Of a stretch of 53,803 bases of DNA, positions 16,830 through 25,241 are shown piece by piece. The stretch's first letter is position 1. Each line of letters begins with the position of its first letter. The stretch is from Promethearchaeota archaeon (GTDB lineage: Archaea; Asgardarchaeota; Lokiarchaeia; Sigynarchaeales; SOKP01): the NCBI GenBank assembly GCA_019057975.1, contig JAHLWJ010000002.1, forward strand, positions 1 through 53,803. Reading direction: 5' to 3'. The position numbers were made by a program, and so were the translations under genes. The notes under the pieces are model-generated. The model did no database searches. It was not told where the DNA came from and worked only from the letters and a program-made list of their open reading frames with translations.

Positions 16830-17647
16830 CTAGAATTTGAAATATACTTCGCTTATTGATTTTCCAATTATTTCAATCTCTTCCAAATTTGCAGTGCCTA
16901 ATTTCTTTTCAATCCCAAATTTTAAATATTTTACTTTATTTAACCCAAAGCCAATGATCTCACTACCAACTCGGTCAACAGCTACTGGATCTTCTCCAGC
17001 AATAATTAAATCCATTTGAATAGGTTGGCCTCCTAGTTCCCATCCATTTGAGCCAATTTCATTTTAGAACGCAACACAAACACTAAATCGGCTATCTTTT
17101 TGTGTAAATTAGAGTGCATAATACTTTTCGGATAAATCGTTCCCATCATGTTCTTCATACTTAATGTCGTTATAGCCATATTATGTGTCTTTAATGAGGG
17201 TACAGATATGATGCAGCTCGCGTCTAGTGCCGTTTTGGCAATGTTTACTCTTTTTAAAGATAAACGATTTGGTATTTCAATCTCATTTACAATCTCATCA
17301 TTATTTAAATTCATAATTTTGATTCCATAGTCTTCTAACCGATAAACTTCATTTAATTTAAAGAATCTTTCTGATGTTCCAAAAGATCCTCCATCTGCAA
17401 CGATTATTTTTTCTGGATTTATTTTAGATTCGTAAATAAGATAATCAACAATTCCTTCTAAAGTATCAGTCGAGGTCACATTTCCAGTACTAAAATGATC
17501 TGAAGTTACCCAATTTGGGTTTATTAATATTTTTTTTTCTGAGCTAGTAATAATATCCCTTAAGGGGATAAATTTGAGAACTCCTAAAACAACGTTTTGT
17601 GTCGTTTCATTAGATTTTCTTTTTATTACATATACTTCTGTTTTCAT
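16830..17647 (-). pseudogene. DUF362 family protein, split by a frameshift
   Basis: DUF362 proteins (some with ferredoxin domains) are of poorly known function. The first part (17033-17647) carries ILINPNWV, VADGGSFG and the typical SVPSLKTHNMAITTLSMKN. The second part (16830-17031) continues as ELGGQPIQMDLIIAGEDPVAVDRVG in another frame, matching the family motif of a DG followed later by DPVAVD. The junction is a GGG run near 17035-17043; one added base would restore a single reading frame of about 272 residues. This could be a true mutation or a sequencing error in a G run. It lies between the ABC permease and binding-protein genes. The start chosen is ATG 17647; an in-frame TTG lies at 17659. 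Confidence 0.75.
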
Positions 17648-17752
17648 TTTTTTAAACAATTAAACGAGATATAAAGATTGAAATTGTGAATTATCAGAAG
17701 TAAATAAAAAAAATAAAAAAAAATTTAAAAGTTTTATCTATACTCAAACAAT

Positions 17753-18499
17753 CTACAGCCCCGGAATCATTGTCCGCTTGTGGAGAATATCCAAACCTCT
17801 TGAAATAATTGTGATTGTAACTAGGAAGATAATAGCGATAACGACGTATGTAGTAAGTATAAAAAATGTCCTATGAGCGATTATATCTGCTTGATAAAAT
17901 ATTTCCTCTACCCCTCCAATAAAGTAGACAAGTACTGTATATTTCGGAAGATAAGCAGCCTCATTAGACCAAGCAGGAATAACACGGCGTAAAGCTTGCG
18001 GTAATACAATATTCTTAATACCTGACATACGAGACATACCCAACGATTGTGCAGCCTCTAATTGTCCAGTTCCAACAGAAATAATAGCTCCGCGAAAATA
18101 TTCAGCTTGATAAGCTGCACTGTTGAGCCCCAACGTAATGATACCAATAAATATCGGGTAATCCATAAGTTTTAATGAGATATCCTTATCTAGGATTCTG
18201 AAGCTAGTTTCGAATATTGGAATCTCAGGGGTGATATTCAGAGCGTTTGGGAGAAAAAAAATGAAGAATAATTGTGCAAGTAAAGGTGTACCTCGTATAA
18301 TCTCGATGTACAAAGTAGAAATCCGTGAAAGAATTATCCCTCCATACTGACGAAGTACACTAAGGATGAGACCAATACAAAAGCCCATCATAAGTGCCAA
18401 TACATACATCCACATAGTTAACAAGAAACCTGATAACAATCTATCCCAATATTTTAGTATTGAAAAAAATTCTAAAATTGGATTAACTTGGAAAATCAT
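17753..18499 (-). CDS. polar amino-acid ABC transporter permease
   Basis: Inner-membrane permease of the HisM/GlnP type, 248 residues with about five membrane helices. The EAA loop that contacts the ATPase reads EAAQSLGMSRMSGIKNIVLPQALR (quoted here as the family hallmark, about residues 147-170). The N-terminal LLSGFLLTMWMYVLALMMG is the usual first helix. The gene overlaps the upstream ATPase gene by four bases, so the two are translationally coupled. It pairs with the longer permease at 19290-20396 to form the heterodimeric channel. Confidence 0.92.
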   Translation of the reverse strand: MIFQVNPILEFFSILKYWDRLLSGFLLTMWMYVLALMMGFCIGLILSVLRQYGGIILSRISTLYIEIIRGTPLLAQLFFIFFLPNALNITPEIPIFETSFRILDKDISLKLMDYPIFIGIITLGLNSAAYQAEYFRGAIISVGTGQLEAAQSLGMSRMSGIKNIVLPQALRRVIPAWSNEAAYLPKYTVLVYFIGGVEEIFYQADIIAHRTFFILTTYVVIAIIFLVTITIISRGLDILHKRTMIPGL

Positions 18500-19287
18500 T
18501 TATCTTCCTCCTTATCTGAGATCTTCAAAAGTTTATCGTGTCCCCCATATAAAATATCGAGCTGGTTCAAAAAAGTTTTTGCACGTTCAGATTTAGGAGA
18601 AGTGAAGAAATGTTGGGGAGTTCCAGTTTCTAAGATGACACCTTCACCGATGAAGATCATTTCTGATGCAACAGCTCTAGCGAATCCTAATTCGTGAGTA
18701 ACGACTATCATTGTAGTACCTGATTTGGCAATATTTAACATAACTTGGAGTACTTCGCCAATTAACTCAGGATCCAATGCAGAAGTAGGTTCATCAAATA
18801 AAATCACATCCGGTTCCATAGCCAAGGCACGCGCGATACCTACACGTTGCTGTTGGCCACCTGATAATTGTGCGGGATAATGATCAGCCCATTCTGCCAT
18901 CTTCACACTATTTAATGCCTCGAATGCCTTTTCGCGAGCCGTTACTTTTGATAAACCCTTCACTCGGCGAAGTCCGATACTTACGTTATCTAATGCTTTG
19001 AGATGGGTAAAAAGGTTAAAATGTTGGAATACCATACCAATTCTTGCTCGCATTGCATTAAGATTAATTCCTGGTTCCATAAAACTCTGTCCGCGAAGAT
19101 ACACCTCACCCTTATCTGGAGGATTTAACATATTAATGCAACGAAGCAATGTACTTTTACCAGAACCGCTTGGTCCAAAAATAACTTTAACTTCTTTCTC
19201 TGCCAATTCAAAAGAGATTCCCTTGAGGACTTCCAAATCCTCATATGACTTCCATACATCAACTACACGTAATACAGGTTCACTCAT
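18496..19287 (-). CDS. polar amino-acid ABC transporter ATP-binding protein (GlnQ-like)
   Basis: Cytoplasmic ATPase, 263 residues. Walker A GPSGSGKST (about 35-43), Q-loop MVFQHFNLF, signature LSGGQQQRV (about 141-149), Walker B VILFDEPTSALDPE and switch His in VVTHELGFA are all intact. The Shine-Dalgarno GGGAGGTGG lies within the last codons of the upstream permease gene, two bases separate stop and start, and the gene overlaps the next permease by four bases. This is a compact operon in which ATPase and permeases are made together. Confidence 0.95.
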   Translation of the reverse strand: MSEPVLRVVDVWKSYEDLEVLKGISFELAEKEVKVIFGPSGSGKSTLLRCINMLNPPDKGEVYLRGQSFMEPGINLNAMRARIGMVFQHFNLFTHLKALDNVSIGLRRVKGLSKVTAREKAFEALNSVKMAEWADHYPAQLSGGQQQRVGIARALAMEPDVILFDEPTSALDPELIGEVLQVMLNIAKSGTTMIVVTHELGFARAVASEMIFIGEGVILETGTPQHFFTSPKSERAKTFLNQLDILYGGHDKLLKISDKEEDK

Positions 19288-19289
19288 AT

Positions 19290-20396
19290 TTAGCCACCTC
19301 CCATTCCCAACGTATTAAGTTTCTTTGTTTGGCGTTCACCAAACACCCTTGTCACAGGATAGGTAAATAGTAAATATACAATCGCAACAACGCCCATTGA
19401 TAGTGAAAATAGTTCTAATGAACGTCCTCCCCAAATAGTAGCCGCTAATGTCATCTCAACAATTGTTCCGTAGTAACCAGCAAAGGATGAATCCTTAATT
19501 ACCACCGCATATTCATTAGACCAGCTGGGTACTGCCAATCGTAAAGCCTGGGGCATTACAATATGTCGAAAAGCTTGGAATTCGCTCATCCCAAGCGCGC
19601 GTCCAGCCTCCATCTGCCCTGGATTTACAGATAAAATAGCACCTCTAAAAATCTGAGACTGATAGGCAGCGCTACGAAGCCCAAGTGCCAAAATTACTCC
19701 AGCGAGTAGTCTATCAGGCGGATCTAGATAATAAAATAATCCAGGCATCCCCGCGGAGAAGATTAAGATTAAAACAAGAAGTGGAATACCACGGAACAGC
19801 TTTTCGTATCCATTTGAAACCCATTCAAGTTCTTTAGCACCATAGACACGCATTAGTGCTAACGATATACCAATCAAAAAACCCGTAAGTAGGCTTATAG
19901 CGGTTATAAACAAAGTATAAAACAGCCCAAATTCAAGAATAAAAAATATAGCTTCAGAAATGTCTGGATAAATATAACCTAAAATAAGAGATATTACATA
20001 ACCTAAAATGAGAACTATTCCAAAAAGAATAAGCTGAACGACAATAACAAACTGAACACTTTCTCCAAATTTCTTTTTATAAATTCTCATAACAATTAAA
20101 GTACCTATAAAAAGATCAATTAAAATGTAATTGTAATATTGTATCAGTAGATAGAAAAATAGATTTTCAGCAAGTAAAAAATTTATTAAAATACTGATTG
20201 GAATATTTATTAGTAGTAATAGTAAACTGACTATATATGCAGTCTTTAAAGAAGTATCCCATACCTCAGTAGGAGGCCTATCAATTTTCTTAGCATACCA
20301 TCTCAGTAGAAATATACCAATTGGGAAGATAATTATTGAAATGGCAATTCCTATACCTACAAAATCTAATTCTGTTTGAAACAACATAGTTATCAT
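19290..20396 (-). CDS. polar amino-acid ABC transporter permease with extra N-terminal membrane domain
   Basis: About 368 residues, much longer than the usual 220-250. The C-terminal half is a normal HisQ/GlnP-type permease with the EAA motif EAGRALGMSEFQAFRHIVMP and PSWSNEYAVVIKDSS. The first 150 residues add about four hydrophobic helices (for example around residues 15-35, 55-75, 85-105 and 120-145) that I cannot assign to a family. Start is uncertain: ATG 20396 was chosen, with an in-frame TTG at 20417; neither has a clear ribosome site. It lies upstream of the ATPase gene and forms the second half of the channel. Confidence 0.88.
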   Translation of the reverse strand: MITMLFQTELDFVGIGIAISIIIFPIGIFLLRWYAKKIDRPPTEVWDTSLKTAYIVSLLLLLINIPISILINFLLAENLFFYLLIQYYNYILIDLFIGTLIVMRIYKKKFGESVQFVIVVQLILFGIVLILGYVISLILGYIYPDISEAIFFILEFGLFYTLFITAISLLTGFLIGISLALMRVYGAKELEWVSNGYEKLFRGIPLLVLILIFSAGMPGLFYYLDPPDRLLAGVILALGLRSAAYQSQIFRGAILSVNPGQMEAGRALGMSEFQAFRHIVMPQALRLAVPSWSNEYAVVIKDSSFAGYYGTIVEMTLAATIWGGRSLELFSLSMGVVAIVYLLFTYPVTRVFGERQTKKLNTLGMGGG

Positions 20397-20649
20397 CTGG
20401 TTATTGAATTTTTTCAAAAATTTCTGGATTATAATATAAGACTTGTAACCATTAATTTACTTACTTTAATTTGGAAAATTCGAAAAGTTTTATTTATTTT
20501 AAGATTTAAGAATGGTTTTAAAAAAAAAAATATTTGGTTTAGGATTTTCCAAAAAAAATCCTTAAAATAAACATAGGACAGACAGCAGAAATATATTAGG
20601 GTAAATCCTTCTTGATTTAGAATAATTTGGGGGAAATCTGGAACATCAC

Positions 20650-21444
20650 TTACCCAAACCATGTATCTATTAAGATAAACATCGCTCCGGTGAGATAGGC
20701 TTCTAAAATGACTTCGTTTATAACGTATAGCAGTTCTGATTCTCCATGTCTAGTCCATAATGATAAAGGCTCAGTTCCTGAATCATAAATAATCCTGAGG
20801 TCTTCTGTTCGATTATAGTACTCAAAAGTTGCCTTATCTACATATGCTGCTACAACATTGTCATTAAGTAAATTTGTCATAAGGACTATAGCACTAGGAT
20901 AAGCAGTAAAATCCATATTGGGAATATCTTCCAAATCCCATTGAAATACAGTACCTGATTGGCAGCCAATGTCACCAACCCCTATAAGTTCTGTTAAATT
21001 TGTAATTGCAGTGAGCCCAGAACTATCCTTAACCATGACAACATTGCTTGAATTAATATAGGTTATGGAGGGTGCAAGGCTTTCTGAACGTTCTGGAGTA
21101 TATGTCATAGCGGCTGCAATCATGTCAATTGTGCCTGCCCTACAAGCAGAAATCAGTTGTGTGAAGTCTATATGAGTCATTACAAGATCAACACCAAGCT
21201 CATCAGCGATCAACTGTGATACATCAACATCGAAACCCTGGATCTCTCCAGTATAAGGCCAGGTGAAGTTCTCAAAGGGGGGATAATCCGCGCTTGTTCC
21301 TACAATCAATTCACCTCGGCTTATAATCTGATCTATTAACGGTTTATCCGATGGTTCTGTAAGAAGAGGAGGTATAACCCATCCAAGGCCGAAACCAATT
21401 GCTAAACCAGCTATTATCCCGATTATTGCAATTTCTCTTTTCAT
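20650..21444 (-). CDS. amino-acid ABC transporter substrate-binding protein 2
   Basis: Family 3 binding protein, 264 residues, paralogous to 15661-16515. It has an N-terminal hydrophobic anchor (IAIIGIIAGLAIGFGLGWVI), the conserved start of the fold GELIVGTSADYPPFENF, GFDVDVSQLIADELG and MTHIDFTQLISACRAG, the last also present in the paralogue. It ends LIDTWFG. It lacks the Cys-Pro-Asp linker of the paralogue and has a short plain linker. It is the first gene of the ABC operon; the 230 bases to the next gene are AT-rich and contain a poly-A/T stretch that may lower downstream expression. Confidence 0.92.
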   Translation of the reverse strand: MKREIAIIGIIAGLAIGFGLGWVIPPLLTEPSDKPLIDQIISRGELIVGTSADYPPFENFTWPYTGEIQGFDVDVSQLIADELGVDLVMTHIDFTQLISACRAGTIDMIAAAMTYTPERSESLAPSITYINSSNVVMVKDSSGLTAITNLTELIGVGDIGCQSGTVFQWDLEDIPNMDFTAYPSAIVLMTNLLNDNVVAAYVDKATFEYYNRTEDLRIIYDSGTEPLSLWTRHGESELLYVINEVILEAYLTGAMFILIDTWFG

Positions 21445-21960
21445 TTAAACATTACCTCTATTTTTATTTTATTCGATTTTATATAATTTTAATATAGGTA
21501 TTTTTAGATAAATTCTACTTATGATATATTTCATAGTTCATATATAAAGATTTCGCTCTAAAGTTGTAAATTGTGAATTATCTTTAATCTTAAAATTCTT
21601 TTAACTCACTGACAAAATTTAGAACAAAACTCTTGAGAAGGTTTCATAATATTATTAGAACAGAAAAAGATGCTACAAGTAATAGTAATTTAACTGTATT
21701 TATTCCAAATAAGAAAAGGAATTATTAAAAAGATAACAAAAAATTTGAAAAGTCTTTAAGTTGTTTTTAAAACAATTGTTACAGCATTTTTGGCATTTAA
21801 AATTTCTTATTTTCTCGATCATTACTGCTTTTAAAATCCTATCGGTAGAGATTTTAAAATATGGGTATGATTTTAATTTCATATTGAAGCCTAATTAAAA
21901 TTAATTAATTTTTAAATGAATTGGAAATTTAACAAAACATTAGATATAATAGTTTAAATT
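21445..21960. other. intergenic region, promoter of binding protein 2
   Basis: 516 bases between divergent genes. The left 150 bases form the leader and promoter shared with the paralogous binding protein. The right part includes a 60-codon minus-strand ORF (21700-21882) with several Cys, which I do not trust as a gene. Nothing else recognisable. Confidence 0.4.
21540..21556 (-). promoter_or_regulatory. BRE/TATA-like promoter for the ABC operon
   Basis: The minus strand reads GCGAAATCTTTATATATG, a BRE-like CGAAA joined to a TATA-like box, about 95 bases before the ATG at 21444. It lies in the block conserved with the region upstream of binding protein 1. Confidence 0.6.
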
Positions 21961-23460
21961 ATGAGTAAAAAAAACAATCCAGTTATAATTGGTGCCGCAC
22001 AGTTTACACAACGTAGAGACACCCCCCAGCCTCTTGACTCACTTAGTTTAATGGTAAAGACAGGGCAAAAGGCAATAGAAGATACACAAGCTAACAATAT
22101 CGTTGATTATATAGATGCAATTTATATGGTAAATATCAGTTCATGGTCATATGAAGATGCACCTGGGGAACTTGGGAAAAGGCTCAATATCACACCTAAA
22201 GAGAAAATTTATTTGCCCGATGGAGGACAAAGTCCTCAGATGTTAATTAATCGCGCCGCTAAAGCAATTGCTACAGGAGAGCATCGTTGCGTTCTTATCA
22301 CAGGCGGAGAGGCTGCCTATTCTATACGAAAGACATTTAAGGGGAAACGTCCTGAGTATTGGCCGAAAAAAGAAGATCCAAAATATATAAATGGGGAGAG
22401 ATGGGCAATCGCTCAAGATGTTATAAATTACCAATTATATTTTGCAACAACGGCCTATGCAATTTTCGAAACAGCATTAAGAGCATCATCTGGACGCAAT
22501 ATTGAAGAACATAAAAAATATATGGGAAAACTTTTTGAGCATTTTTCTAAGATTGCATCAAAAAATCCTTATAGCTGGACTCAAAAGCAATTTACCGCTG
22601 AAGAAATTATTACACCCTCACCTGAGAATCGTCTTATTGTACACCCTTACACTAAGCGTATGTGTGCGAACAATTTCGTAGATCAAGCTGGAACAATTTT
22701 AATTACAAGTGAAGAAATTGCTGAATCTCTTAATATTGATAAAAAACAATGGATATATATAATGGGAGGGGCAACATTCAAAAATATTGATGAACTCTAT
22801 CGACGTCCACGACTTGATGATTCTCCAGCAGCAAGAGAAGGAGCTCGCCTTGCCTTGGAACAAGCTGGTTTAAAGTTAAGTGATATTGACAAATTTGACT
22901 TATATAGCTGTTTTCCTTCCATTGTAGAGATCTTTATGAATGAACTTGGAATTAAAGAAGATGATCCGCGTGATTTGACTCTCACAGGAGGTCTTCCATT
23001 TTTTGGTACTCCGTTAAGCAATTATTCTTTACATGCAATTATCAACACTGTTGATTTAATTCGTGCCAACCCTTCATTAAAAGTGATGGTTATAGCAAAT
23101 GGGGGATTTAACACTAAACAATCAATTGGGATCTATGGAACAAAACCACCTATGATACAATGGGGTGTTCGGGATGACTCTAAAATACAAAATTCAATTT
23201 TAAAAGAAATTTTACCCGAACCAGTTGAAAAAACAAATGGTAAAATCGTTGTTGATGGATATTCTATTATCTATAAGCGATCGGGGCAACCAAATAGAGG
23301 TGTTGTAATAGGCACTCTTAAAAATGGGAGTCGTAGCATTGCATTTGTTACTAAACCAGGGTTAATTCTAGCTTTAGAAACTCAAGAAATAGTTGGAAAA
23401 ACATGTATGGTTCAATATGATTCTAGTATTAAAAGAAATACCGTTATCTCTATAGAATAA
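21961..23460 (+). CDS. thiolase-superfamily protein (TCAD9-type) without nucleophilic Cys
   Basis: 499 residues. The thiolase fold begins NPVIIGAAQFTQRRD; the nucleophile region reads DGGQSPQML (about 87-95) with no Cys, and the His motif region reads FFGTPLSNYSLHAI. After about residue 395 a beta-rich domain of about 100 residues follows (KIVVDGYSIIYKR, GVVIGTLKNGSR, KTCMVQY). Such a C-terminal domain is typical of the longer acetyl-CoA acetyltransferase-like proteins also found in mycobacteria, where it may replace the separate DUF35 partner. No DUF35 gene is adjacent. The reaction is probably acyl-CoA C-C bond chemistry, but not classical thiolysis. Confidence 0.82.
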   Translation: MSKKNNPVIIGAAQFTQRRDTPQPLDSLSLMVKTGQKAIEDTQANNIVDYIDAIYMVNISSWSYEDAPGELGKRLNITPKEKIYLPDGGQSPQMLINRAAKAIATGEHRCVLITGGEAAYSIRKTFKGKRPEYWPKKEDPKYINGERWAIAQDVINYQLYFATTAYAIFETALRASSGRNIEEHKKYMGKLFEHFSKIASKNPYSWTQKQFTAEEIITPSPENRLIVHPYTKRMCANNFVDQAGTILITSEEIAESLNIDKKQWIYIMGGATFKNIDELYRRPRLDDSPAAREGARLALEQAGLKLSDIDKFDLYSCFPSIVEIFMNELGIKEDDPRDLTLTGGLPFFGTPLSNYSLHAIINTVDLIRANPSLKVMVIANGGFNTKQSIGIYGTKPPMIQWGVRDDSKIQNSILKEILPEPVEKTNGKIVVDGYSIIYKRSGQPNRGVVIGTLKNGSRSIAFVTKPGLILALETQEIVGKTCMVQYDSSIKRNTVISIE

Positions 23461-23717
23461 TCAATATTTTTCTTAAAATATAATGGAAATTATCTAAGAT
23501 TAATCCGTGATAGGGATTACTACAGAAATTTCAAAGCAAAATTTCTTTTTCTAAATACAAAATATCATAAAAATAAAGCTTAAATACTAATTTTATTATA
23601 AAGATTTTGTAAGAATTTATTAATTATTGTTAAAATTTGTTTTTACACATATCGCTTATTTACTATAATATAATTAACGGTTCATAAAAAAGAAACAAAA
23701 AAAGAGGTGTTATTTTT

Positions 23718-24335
23718 ATTTCTCAAGATGAAATGAAAGATCTAACAGAAAGTTTAGATGATAAAATTGTAAAAGGATTACAAAATAAAATCAATGAATA
23801 TGAAGCCGAAATTTTTGACCTTAAAGCAACAATAACAAAAAAGGATGAAGAAATTAAAAATTTAGAAGAAAAAATTCCTGATTTAAATTCTGAGCTGGAA
23901 CATGGGAAGAGTAAAATATTAGAGTTAGATAGTCAGGTTAAAGAATTAACAACTTCAAAAGACAACTTCAGTACTGAAGTAGGAGATCTAAAATTGCAGG
24001 TTGAAGATTTGTCTAAAAAAACTGAAGAATTAAATAATTCCATATCTGAAAAAGACTCTAAAATAGATGAACTTACAAAATCACTTTCTGAAAAAGAAAA
24101 AGTAATTGAAGAACAAAAAGCTAGCTTAAATAAAGTTGAAGTAGAATTAACTGAATTAAAACCAGCCGCACCAACAGAATATGCGAGTGATGATCGATTA
24201 ATTTGCCCAAGCTGTGGTGCAGTAGGGAAAGATATAAAAGCTGAAGAAGATAAATCTAAGGTTTTAGGTTATATTGGCCATTCTCCTATGTATTCAAAGA
24301 TTAATGTCTGTAAGAAATGTGGACAGAAGTTTTAG
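23718..24335 (+). CDS. coiled-coil protein with C-terminal zinc ribbon, probable ATT start
   Basis: About 205 residues. Residues 10-150 form a continuous charged coiled coil with heptads of Leu/Ile (for example LEEKIPDLNSELEHG, LKLQVEDLSKK). A zinc ribbon follows, with CPSCG and CKKCG about 40 residues apart. No enzyme domain; a scaffold or nucleic-acid/protein adaptor is plausible. Similar coiled-coil plus ribbon proteins are frequent in Asgard archaea. The ATG at 23733 lacks a well-spaced ribosome site, whereas the in-frame ATT at 23718 lies eight bases after GAGGTG (23704-23709). I place the start there, but ATG 23733 cannot be excluded because only five residues differ. Confidence 0.78.
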   Translation: MSQDEMKDLTESLDDKIVKGLQNKINEYEAEIFDLKATITKKDEEIKNLEEKIPDLNSELEHGKSKILELDSQVKELTTSKDNFSTEVGDLKLQVEDLSKKTEELNNSISEKDSKIDELTKSLSEKEKVIEEQKASLNKVEVELTELKPAAPTEYASDDRLICPSCGAVGKDIKAEEDKSKVLGYIGHSPMYSKINVCKKCGQKF

Positions 24336-24577
24336 GCGTTATCTCACTAATCTGAAGGCTTAACTATTTCAATTTTGTAATTTAGCTAAGTATGTAAGAG
24401 TATGCAAAACATTGAGGATTGTGTAATTATAGTATATTTTCTATTTTTTCTTACTTTACTTAGCATTTGAATCTCTCAAATGGAATTTAAAAAAAGTTCT
24501 AAAATCTCTTAAAAACTTCTTATTGGTTTTCTATTGAATTTTTATATAAATTTAAAAAAATAAGTATAAAAAAAGCG

Positions 24578-24760
24578 TTATTCGCCGTCTTTTCGTAATT
24601 CTCGTCTAAGAATCTTACCAATTACGGATTTAGGTAATTCAGGAACAACTTCAATTATTCTTGGATATTTAAATGGACTTATATTTGTTTGACACCACTC
24701 CATGAGTTCTTCTTTAGAATCTTTTCCATAATAATCAGGTTTTAAAGATATGAATTTATC
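24578..24760 (-). pseudogene. C-terminal relic of an AMP-forming acyl-CoA ligase
   Basis: Sixty sense codons read FISLKPDYYGKDSKEELMEW, then PFKYPRIIEVVPELPKS and GKILRRELRK, the unmistakable end of the ANL acyl-CoA synthetase family with its catalytic Lys motif GKILRREL. Everything upstream of this (about 450 residues) is missing. The fragment directly follows, in frame, the stop codon of the GNAT gene at 24761. It is the remains of a deletion or rearrangement, and is unlikely to have its own start. Confidence 0.8.
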
Positions 24761-25198
24761 TTAGATCCGCATTTTATATATAGATTTATCAGGTATAAAA
24801 CTCATCATAATCAGATCATCTCTCATTTGCCATCCCAAATTACTATAAAAGTCTACAACAGCTTGATTCTGTCTTTCTATAAATAAGTGAATCTTATGTA
24901 CACCAATTCTGTGGAACTCACTAATTAGATCGTGCATCATCATTTTTCCATATCCCTTTTTTTGATGCATTGGATCTACAGCAAGATGATGGACATACCC
25001 TCTTCTGCCATCAAATCCACCCATCACTATAGCAATGATTTTTTCTTTTATTTTTCCAATTAAGAATAGATTAGGATTTCGTTCCAGCATACTCTCAATT
25101 TCTTCTTTCGAATCTAAAGATCCCATGCTAATCCCTGCTTTCTTCCATAGCTGTACCACTTCATCATATAATTTCATAGAAAATTTTTCAATCTTCAT
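24761..25198 (-). CDS. GNAT family N-acetyltransferase
   Basis: 145 residues, a complete small GNAT. Acetyl-CoA-binding motif A is VHHLAVDPMHQKKGYGKMMM (Q/RxxGxG reads QKKGYG), followed by IHLFIERQNQAVVDFYSNLGW, the usual beta-6/helix-4 end. The best relatives are YpeA/RimI-like amine acetyltransferases; substrate unknown. The stop codon is immediately followed, in frame, by the tail of an acyl-CoA ligase gene. The two may have been joined by a deletion, with the GNAT keeping its natural end or ending early in foreign sequence (last residues SIYKMRI). Confidence 0.85.
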   Translation of the reverse strand: MKIEKFSMKLYDEVVQLWKKAGISMGSLDSKEEIESMLERNPNLFLIGKIKEKIIAIVMGGFDGRRGYVHHLAVDPMHQKKGYGKMMMHDLISEFHRIGVHKIHLFIERQNQAVVDFYSNLGWQMRDDLIMMSFIPDKSIYKMRI

Positions 25199-25241
25199 CT
25201 TGATAAGTGATTTGTATAAAATCGTATATATTTTTCTAATA

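Noticed and set aside
20429..20662. 77-residue minus-strand ORF after binding protein 2
   Set aside because: Begins inside the end of the binding-protein gene in another frame and consists mostly of poly-A/T derived Phe/Lys/Leu.
21700..21882. 60-residue Cys-containing minus-strand ORF
   Set aside because: Low-complexity AT-driven composition, no ribosome site and no recognisable motif beyond scattered Cys.
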